From positions 1-11,639 of the forward strand of contig JAKACF010000067.1 in assembly GCA_021821585.1 (NCBI GenBank): a DNA stretch of 11,639 nucleotides, written 5' to 3'. The stretch is from Actinomycetes bacterium. GTDB lineage: Bacteria > Actinomycetota > Acidimicrobiia > Acidimicrobiales > Bog-793. The notes under the pieces were generated by a model. The model saw only the letters and a list, made by a program, of their open reading frames with translations. It was not told the DNA's origin and made no database searches. Shown here piece after piece: positions 1-4,633 of this stretch. Both the position numbers and the translations under genes were made by a program. The stretch's first letter is position 1. Each line of letters starts with the position of its first letter.

Positions 1-801
1 CGGCGGGCGGCGACGGTGGTCACCGTCCACGACCTGACGTCCGCCCGCTACCCGGAGCTGTGCACGAGGGCGACGCTGCGCTACCCGGCGCTCGTCCGGC
101 GGGCGGTCGACGACGGCGCCCTCGTCCACGTCCCCTCGGCCTTCGTGCGCGACGAGGTCGTCGACCTCCTCGGGGTGCCACCCGACCGGGTGGCCGTCGT
201 CGCCTGGGGGGTGCCGCCGGTCGAGGAGCCGACGACCACTCCTCCCGTCGAGCCGCCCTACGTGCTCGCCCTCGGCACCGTCGAGCCGCGCAAGGACTAC
301 CCGACCCTCGTCGAGGCCTTCTTCGAACTGAGCGCCGCCGAGCCGGAGCTCCGCCTCGTCGTGGCCGGGGCCGAGGGCTGGGCGACCGGGGCCCTCACCG
401 ACGCCGTCTCGAGGCGCCGCCTCGAGGACAAGGTCGTGCGGCTCGGCTACGTGAACGAGCAGGAGCGCAGCGCCCTGCTCTGGAACGCCTCGGTGCTCGC
501 CTACCCCTCGCTGTACGAGGGCTTCGGCTTCCCGCCCCTCGAGGCGATGGCGGCCGGGGTCCCCGTCGTCGCCACCCGGGCCGGCGGCGTGCCCGAGGTG
601 GTGGGCGAGGCCGCCCTCCTCGTCGACCCGGGCGACCCGGCCTCGCTCGCCGGGGCGATCCGATCGGCGCTGCACGACGAGGTCCTCCGCCAGCGCCTCG
701 TGGCCGCCGGCCGCCAGCGGGCCGGCTCCTTCTCATGGGACAGGACGGCGGAGGAGATGGTGGCGCTCTACCGGGCGGCGCTCGGTCGGCGGGGCTCGTG
801 A
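1..801 (+). CDS. GT4-family glycosyltransferase, 5' end missing
   Basis: This is the C-terminal two-thirds of a GT-B retaining glycosyltransferase that would move a sugar from a nucleotide donor to a growing cytoplasmic glycan. The frame is open from base 1. The first codons read RRAATVVTVHDLT, and the VxTVHDLT strand normally lies around residue 100 of GT4 proteins, so the GTG at base 16 is an internal valine and the real start is upstream of the window. The donor-binding domain is complete: LGTVEPRKD (about bases 271-297) and the E-x7-E signature EGFGFPPLE (first Glu codon at 517), followed by LEAMAAGVPVVAT and GGVPEVVGEAALLVDPGD. The C-terminal FSWDRTAEEM helix is typical of the family. 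The TGA overlaps the next start as GTGA, implying translational coupling. Donor and acceptor cannot be read from the sequence; mannosyl- or rhamnosyltransferase is a guess from the RMD-like gene nearby. Confidence 0.9.
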   Translation, partial: RRAATVVTVHDLTSARYPELCTRATLRYPALVRRAVDDGALVHVPSAFVRDEVVDLLGVPPDRVAVVAWGVPPVEEPTTTPPVEPPYVLALGTVEPRKDYPTLVEAFFELSAAEPELRLVVAGAEGWATGALTDAVSRRRLEDKVVRLGYVNEQERSALLWNASVLAYPSLYEGFGFPPLEAMAAGVPVVATRAGGVPEVVGEAALLVDPGDPASLAGAIRSALHDEVLRQRLVAAGRQRAGSFSWDRTAEEMVALYRAALGRRGS

Positions 802-1931
802 GTGGCGGCCGTCTTCGGGTGGAGATCATCGTCGAGCAGCTCCGGCGCGAGGTGCCCGGCGGCATCGGCACCTACTGCCGCGGCCTCGTCGCCGGACTGA
901 GCGCCCTCGAGCCGACGGCACGGCCCGAGGTGTGCCTCTTCGCCAGCCGCCCCCCCCACGGCGCCGACGACCCGCTCGACCGCTTCGGCCTGCCGGTGCG
1001 CTCGTCGAGGCTCCCCGGGCCCCTCATGACCCGCCTGTGGGACCGACGGGTGCCGGTCGGCTTCCTCGACGGCCGCCGCACCGGCGCCGTGCTGCACGCC
1101 ACCTCGTTCGCCTTCCCGCCCCGCTCGGGGCGCCGGAGCGCCGTCATGGTCCACGACCTCGCCTGGCGTCGCTTCCCCGAGGCCTACCCGCCACGGGGGC
1201 GGGCCTGGCACGAGCGGGTGCTCCGGCGTGTGGCCTCGGCTGCCACCGGGTTCGTCGTCCCTTCGGAGGCGACCGCCGAGGACCTGCTCGGGGCCGGGCT
1301 CGGCATCGAGGAGCGCCGCGTCCGGGTCATCGAGGAGGGCGTCGACCATCTCGAGCCGCCGGACGAGGCCGGAGCCGACGCCCTCCTCGCCGGGCTGTCG
1401 CTCGGACCCGGCGACGGCTTCCTGCTGACGGTCGGCACGCTCGAGCCCCGCAAGAACCTGGCACGTCTCGTCGAGGCCTACGAGCTCGCCCGCCGCCGGC
1501 TCCCCGAGCCGTGGCCGCTGCTCGTCGTCGGCCCGCCCGGGTGGGGCGGGACCGCCTCCTCGCCGGTGCTCGCCCGTCCGGGGGTCGTCCCGGTCGGGCG
1601 GCTCGAGGGCGGCGTGCTGACGGCGCTCTACGGCCGCGCCCGCTGCGTCGCCTACGTCCCGCTCGTCGAAGGGTTCGGGCTGCCGGCCGTCGAGGCGATG
1701 GCGGCCGGCGCCCCGGTCGTGGCGACGGCAGGCCTGCCGAGCCCGAAGGGCGCCGCCCTCGAGGCCGACCCGCTCGAGCCCGCCGCCATCGCCGAGGCCC
1801 TCGTCACCGCCTCGCTCGACGGCGAGGCGCGCGAGCAGCTGCGACGCCACGGCCGGAGCCGTGCGGCCGAGCTGTCCTGGTCCGACTGCGCCGCCGCGCA
1901 CGTCGGGCTGTGGGCGGAGCTCGCCGGATGA
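798..1931 (+). CDS. GT4-family glycosyltransferase
   Basis: A 377-residue GT-B fold glycosyltransferase of full family length. The N-terminal acceptor domain begins VEIIVEQLRREVPGGIGTY, with the glycine-rich GGIGTY loop at residues 21-26, and carries MVHDLAWRRFPE near 117-128. The donor domain has VGTLEPRKN (212-220) and the E-x7-E motif EGFGLPAVE (E291, E299), then AMAAGAPVVAT. The GTG start at 798 is chosen because it overlaps the upstream TGA by four bases and lies just before the first beta strand; a GTG at 819 would clip that strand. The loop after PVVAT reads GLPSPKGAALEADP instead of the common GxxPEVVGDAALLVDP, so the donor pocket may differ from its neighbours. It is the middle gene of a tightly coupled run and overlaps the next gene as ATGA. 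Substrate is unknown. Confidence 0.92.
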   Translation: MSGGRLRVEIIVEQLRREVPGGIGTYCRGLVAGLSALEPTARPEVCLFASRPPHGADDPLDRFGLPVRSSRLPGPLMTRLWDRRVPVGFLDGRRTGAVLHATSFAFPPRSGRRSAVMVHDLAWRRFPEAYPPRGRAWHERVLRRVASAATGFVVPSEATAEDLLGAGLGIEERRVRVIEEGVDHLEPPDEAGADALLAGLSLGPGDGFLLTVGTLEPRKNLARLVEAYELARRRLPEPWPLLVVGPPGWGGTASSPVLARPGVVPVGRLEGGVLTALYGRARCVAYVPLVEGFGLPAVEAMAAGAPVVATAGLPSPKGAALEADPLEPAAIAEALVTASLDGEAREQLRRHGRSRAAELSWSDCAAAHVGLWAELAG

Positions 1932-3097
1932 GCCGTCCGCCCGCCTCCCGGCTCGGCCTCGTCCTCGACGTGAGCGCCGTCCCCCCCTCGCCGGCCGGTG
2001 CCGGCCGCTACATCGCCGAGCTCGCCGGCGCCCTCTCGCGCCGGGACGAGGTCGGCCTCACCCTCGTCACCCGGTGGGACGACACCGAGCGCTGGCAGAG
2101 CCTCCGCCCCGACCTCCGCCTCATCGCGACGGTGCCGGCCTCCCGCCCGGCCCGCCTCGCCTACGAGCGCGTCTGGCTCGGCCGCAGGCTGCGCCGCGAA
2201 CCGCCCGAGACGCTCGAGGTCTACCACGGTCCGCACTACACCCTCCCGGCCGGGCTGCCCTCGGGACGGGTGGTGACGGTGCACGACCTCACCTTCCTCG
2301 ACCACCCCGAGTGGCACGAGACCGCCAAGGTGCGGTTCTTCCAGTCGGCCATCCGCCGCTCCGCCCGGGAGGCCGACGTCATGGTCTGCGTGAGCGGGAC
2401 CACCGCCGCCCGACTCGCCGATCTCGTGGAGGTCGCCGGCGACATCGTGGTGGCCGAGCACGGCGTGGACCACGAACGCTTCCGGCCGGGACCGGTCGAC
2501 CGCGCCCTGCTCCCCGAGGGGCTCCCGGCCGAGGGCGAGCTCGTCGTGCACATCGGGACCCTCGAGCCGCGAAAGGGCGTCGTCGACCTCGTGCGGGCCT
2601 TCGAGACGGTCGCCGCCCGCCGCCCGCTCGCCCGGCTCGTCCTCGCCGGGCTGCCGGGCTGGGCAGCCGACGAGGTCGAGGCGGCGGTGGCCACCTCGCA
2701 GGCGGCCGGACGGATCCACCGGCTCGGCTGGGTGCCCGACGAGACGGTGGTCGCCCTGATGCGGGCGGCCCGCGTGGTCGCCTACCCGAGCTACGAGGAG
2801 GGCTTCGGCCTGCCGGCCCTCGAGGCGATGGCGGTCGGGGCGCCGCTCATCACGACCGAGGGCACGGCCATGGCCGAGTTCGCCGGGGAGGCCGCCTGGC
2901 TCGTCCCGCCGGGCGATCCGGGGTCGCTCGCCCGGGCGCTCGACACCGTGCTCGAGGCGCCCGCCGAGCAGCTGGCGCGGCGGGTCGAGGAGGGGACCGG
3001 CCGCGCCGCCCGCTTCACCTGGGAGCGGACCGCAGCGGTGCACCTCGAGGCCTACGAGCTCGCGAGGACCCGGGCCCGGCGGCGCTCGGGGACGTGA
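1928..3097 (+). CDS. GT4-family glycosyltransferase
   Basis: A 389-residue GT-B glycosyltransferase, third of the tandem set. The N-terminal domain has LVLDVSAVPPSPAGAGRYI (residues 11-29, glycine-rich loop), YHGPHYTLP (99-107) and VVTVHDLTFLDHPEWH (115-130). The donor domain has HIGTLEPRKG (208-217), LGWVPDE (266-272) and EGFGLPALE (E291, E299, the same numbers as in the preceding gene), then EGTAMAEFAGEAAWLVPPGDP. The ATG at 1928 overlaps the upstream TGA (ATGA) and has a GGAG eight bases upstream (1916-1919), so the start is well supported. All three proteins share the LEAMAxG block and look like diverged paralogues, which suits successive additions to one oligosaccharide; that is inference. 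The likely product is a cytoplasmic or membrane-associated mannosyl-, rhamnosyl- or similar transferase. Confidence 0.93.
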   Translation: MSRPPASRLGLVLDVSAVPPSPAGAGRYIAELAGALSRRDEVGLTLVTRWDDTERWQSLRPDLRLIATVPASRPARLAYERVWLGRRLRREPPETLEVYHGPHYTLPAGLPSGRVVTVHDLTFLDHPEWHETAKVRFFQSAIRRSAREADVMVCVSGTTAARLADLVEVAGDIVVAEHGVDHERFRPGPVDRALLPEGLPAEGELVVHIGTLEPRKGVVDLVRAFETVAARRPLARLVLAGLPGWAADEVEAAVATSQAAGRIHRLGWVPDETVVALMRAARVVAYPSYEEGFGLPALEAMAVGAPLITTEGTAMAEFAGEAAWLVPPGDPGSLARALDTVLEAPAEQLARRVEEGTGRAARFTWERTAAVHLEAYELARTRARRRSGT

Positions 3098-3129
3098 GCA
3101 GGCCCTTCGAGGTTCACTAGGGTGAACCG
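3094..3129 (+). promoter_or_regulatory. Candidate leaderless promoter for the RMD-like gene
   Basis: TAGGGT at 3118-3123 fits the actinobacterial -10 pattern TAnnnT and ends six bases before the ATG at 3130, so transcription would begin at or next to the A of the start codon. A weak -35 match (gtgagc, 3094-3099) lies 18 bases upstream. GGTGA at 3121-3125 could alternatively be a ribosome site for readthrough transcripts, but its four-base spacing is short. The promoter would let this gene be expressed independently of the glycosyltransferases upstream. Confidence 0.45.
3111..3128. promoter_or_regulatory. Perfect palindrome surrounding the likely -10 box of the RMD-like gene
   Basis: Seven-base arms ggttcac (3111-3117) and gtgaacc (3122-3128) are exact reverse complements separated by tagg. 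The putative -10 hexamer TAGGGT (3118-3123) spans the centre, and the ATG follows one base after the right arm. A dyad here could be a repressor operator covering the promoter. In RNA made from an upstream start it could instead be a small hairpin hiding the start region. No regulator can be named. Confidence 0.45.
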
Positions 3130-4062
3130 ATGCTCGCCTACGTGACGGGAAGCGCCGGCTTCGTCGGCGGGTGGCTCACCGCCCACCTGCGCGAACGCGG
3201 CGACACCGTCGTCGCCGTCGACGCCGAGGTCGAGGTGACCGACGCCACCGCCGTCAGGGAGTCGCTCACCTCCGTCTCGCCGGAGGTCGTGTACCACCTC
3301 GCCGGCCTCGCCCACGTCGGCCGCTCGTGGGACGACCCCGTGTCGACCTTCACGGTCAACGCCCTCGGGACCCTGAGCGTCCTCGAGGCGGCGGCCGCCT
3401 GCCGGCTGCCTCCCCGCGTCCTCGTCGTCAGCTCGTCGGAGGTCTACGGCTCGGCCGGCGGGGCGCCGGTGTCCGAAGAGGCGCCGCTCCGCCCCGTCAG
3501 CCCGTACGCCGCCAGCAAGGTGGCGGCCGAGTACCTCGCGCTGCAGGCCTACCTCGGCAGGAGCGTGCCGGTCGTGAGGGTCCGGCCCTTCAACCACGTC
3601 GGGCCCGGCCAGGCTCCCGACTTCGTCGTCTCGGCGCTCGCCCGGCGGATCGTGGCGGCCGAGGCGGCCGGCGGGGGGGAGGTCGCCGTCGGCAACCTCG
3701 AGGCGAGGCGGGACTTCACCGACGTGCGGGACGTCGTGAGGGCCTACCGGCTGCTCGCCGAGCGCGGTGTGCCGGGCGAGGCCTACAACGTGGCCTCCGG
3801 GCGGGTCCATCCCATCGCCGAGGTCGCCGAGCGGCTCGTCGCCCTCGCCACCGCCGAGGTGACGCTCGTGGAGGACCCCGACCTCGTCCGCCCGGTCGAC
3901 GTGCCCGTCCTCGCCGGGGACGCCAGCAAGCTCGTGGCGGCGACGGGGTGGACCCCTCTCATCGAGCTCGGAGAGACCCTGGCCGACGTCATGGAGCACT
4001 GGAGATCGAAGGCCGGTCCCGGCACCGGCGCGAAAAGGCCCGCCTCCTCCGAGGGGGGATAG
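3130..4062 (+). CDS. rmd: NAD(P)-dependent sugar-nucleotide reductase, GDP-6-deoxy-D-mannose reductase type
   Basis: A 310-residue extended short-chain dehydrogenase. The Rossmann dinucleotide loop is TGSAGFVGG (residues 6-14). The catalytic region has SSSEVYG (101-107) and Y126-AAS-K130. The segment RPFNHVGPGQ (152-161), followed by DFVVSALARRI and later RRDFTDVRDVVRAY (193-206) and PVDVPVLAGDASKL (255-268), is characteristic of RMD. In that family the enzyme reduces GDP-4-keto-6-deoxymannose to GDP-D-rhamnose in the cytosol. The substrate comes from GDP-mannose 4,6-dehydratase, which is not in this window. It lies 32 bases after three glycosyltransferases that could use the product. The last codons (AKRPASSEGG) are encoded inside a terminator-like hairpin, so the tail is probably unstructured and shaped by RNA needs. 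A related reductase acting on another NDP-keto-sugar is the main alternative. Confidence 0.78.
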   Translation: MLAYVTGSAGFVGGWLTAHLRERGDTVVAVDAEVEVTDATAVRESLTSVSPEVVYHLAGLAHVGRSWDDPVSTFTVNALGTLSVLEAAAACRLPPRVLVVSSSEVYGSAGGAPVSEEAPLRPVSPYAASKVAAEYLALQAYLGRSVPVVRVRPFNHVGPGQAPDFVVSALARRIVAAEAAGGGEVAVGNLEARRDFTDVRDVVRAYRLLAERGVPGEAYNVASGRVHPIAEVAERLVALATAEVTLVEDPDLVRPVDVPVLAGDASKLVAATGWTPLIELGETLADVMEHWRSKAGPGTGAKRPASSEGG

Positions 4063-4079
4063 AGGAGGCGGGCCTTTTC
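4032..4079. terminator. Perfect 18-bp inverted repeat, probable bidirectional terminator
   Basis: The left arm 4032-4049 (gaaaaggcccgcctcctc) and right arm 4062-4079 are exact reverse complements around a 12-base loop. The arms begin with AAAA and end with TTTT in either reading direction, so each strand gives a GC-rich stem ending in a run of U. It lies between convergent genes and can stop transcription from both. The left arm, loop and first base of the right arm belong to the upstream gene, whose TAG is 4060-4062. Confidence 0.85.
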
Positions 4080-4156
4080 AGGTCCCGGCTCGACCCTGCC
4101 GTCGCCGAGGGGGGTTGGCGAGACGGGGAGCCGGGGCCACTCGGGGCTCGGGACCC
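4080..4156. other. Short convergent spacer with imperfect nested dyads
   Basis: These 77 bases hold no gene. ggtcccggctc (4081-4091) pairs with gagccggggcc (4128-4138) at 10 of 11 positions, with a smaller tcgcc/ggcga stem inside. In leftward transcripts from the small helical protein gene this could fold ahead of the main terminator. Confidence 0.3.
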
Positions 4157-4528
4157 TCAGGCCGCGAGCTGACCCTTCAGATAACCCCGGAGATGGTCCC
4201 GGGATTCCCGTGCCTTCGTGACGGCCTCCTGCACCTGGGGCGGGAGCCGGTCGGCAAGCGGGTCGAGAGCGGCGTCGGCCGCCTCGAAGAACTGGCCGAG
4301 CGCCTTGTCGACGTCCGTCCAGGCCCGGGCGACCTGCTCGCGGGCCGAGGAGAGGCCGCCGTCCGCCGCCGTGCGCTGGCGCTCGAGCCGGGCGGCGAGC
4401 TCGCGCCGGGCCACCTGGGCTCGCTGCAGCCCGACGACGCCGAGGCCGACCGCGACGTAGGCGGCGTCCTGGGCGACCCGTCCGAAGTCCTGGGCGGTGC
4501 GAGTGAGGTCATGGCGAAGGTCAGCCAT
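4157..4528 (-). CDS. Small helical protein of unknown function (phasin/HbhA-like in character)
   Basis: A 123-residue protein with no family that I can name securely. It has no cysteine and no signal peptide. Residues 23-34 (AYVAVGLGVVGL) form a short hydrophobic stretch, too short for a clear membrane span. A charged, Ala/Arg/Glu-rich region (about 35-85) follows that should form amphipathic helices or a coiled coil, then a second helical block (98-118) ending in LKGQLAA. This resembles the general make-up of phasins and heparin-binding-haemagglutinin-like surface-associating proteins, but that is a resemblance of composition only. The ATG at 4528 is preceded by a strong AAGGAG (4535-4540 on the plus strand) six bases away, and by a good promoter. 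Reading upstream of this ATG in frame only enters the antisense of the next gene. It is transcribed alone, divergent from the GT2 gene and convergent with the RMD-like gene. Confidence 0.82.
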   Translation of the reverse strand: MADLRHDLTRTAQDFGRVAQDAAYVAVGLGVVGLQRAQVARRELAARLERQRTAADGGLSSAREQVARAWTDVDKALGQFFEAADAALDPLADRLPPQVQEAVTKARESRDHLRGYLKGQLAA

Positions 4529-4534
4529 CGAAGA

Positions 4535-4540
4535 CTCCTT
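4535..4540 (-). promoter_or_regulatory. Ribosome binding site of the small helical protein
   Basis: Read on the minus strand this is AAGGAG within AAAGGAGT, six bases before the ATG at 4528. It is the strongest Shine-Dalgarno in the window and fixes the start, whereas the plus-strand genes with their own promoters appear leaderless. Confidence 0.8.
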
Positions 4541-4567
4541 TGCTGGTCGTCCTGCTGGTTCGCAACT

Positions 4568-4603
4568 GCTATCTAGTGTAACACAAAGTGCTAACACCTG
4601 CAA
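4568..4603 (-). promoter_or_regulatory. Promoter of the small helical protein
   Basis: On the minus strand TTGCAG (4603-4598) and TACACT (4580-4575) are separated by exactly 17 bases, close to the sigma70-type TTGACA/TATAAT pattern. Transcription should start near 4568, leaving a leader of about 40 bases that contains the AAGGAG. The surrounding 60 bases (4541-4600) are half A+T against about a quarter elsewhere. Confidence 0.6.
4576..4597. repeat. Tandem GTG...CAC dyads, candidate operator in the divergent promoter region
   Basis: Two near-palindromes, gtgtaacac (4576-4584) and gtgctaacac (4588-4597), stand side by side with an aaa spacer and share TAACAC at a 13-base period. They cover the -10 box and most of the spacer of the minus-strand promoter. 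This placement suits a repressor that binds as two dimers. No specific regulator can be assigned. Confidence 0.4.
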
Positions 4604-4618
4604 GCACTCCGGGCGAAC

Positions 4619-4624
4619 TAGCCT
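4619..4624 (+). promoter_or_regulatory. Candidate -10 box of the GT2 gene
   Basis: TAGCCT fits TAnnnT and ends nine bases before the ATG at 4634, so the transcript would have almost no leader. No Shine-Dalgarno precedes that ATG, which agrees with leaderless translation. No convincing -35 is visible. Confidence 0.35.
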
Positions 4625-4633
4625 GGCGCCTCG

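Noticed and set aside
16..18. GTG at base 16 as the start of the first glycosyltransferase
   Set aside because: The frame is open to base 1 and the residues around this GTG belong to a mid-domain strand, so the gene begins before the window.
540..2850. Recurring gaggcgatggcgg... stretches as DNA repeats
   Set aside because: They encode the shared LEAMAxG motif in three paralogous glycosyltransferases. The similarity comes from protein conservation, not a repeat element.
768..3999. Long minus-strand open frames opposite the GT4 genes and the reductase
   Set aside because: Their translations are Arg/Gly/Pro-rich with no motif, and they mirror the codon structure of real plus-strand genes. They are GC-driven shadows.
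4587..4608. AGTGCTAA ... AGCACTC resembling half-sites of the CIRCE heat-shock element
   Set aside because: CIRCE is TTAGCACTC-N9-GAGTGCTAA. Here the half-sites are in the opposite order and incomplete, so HrcA binding is not supported.
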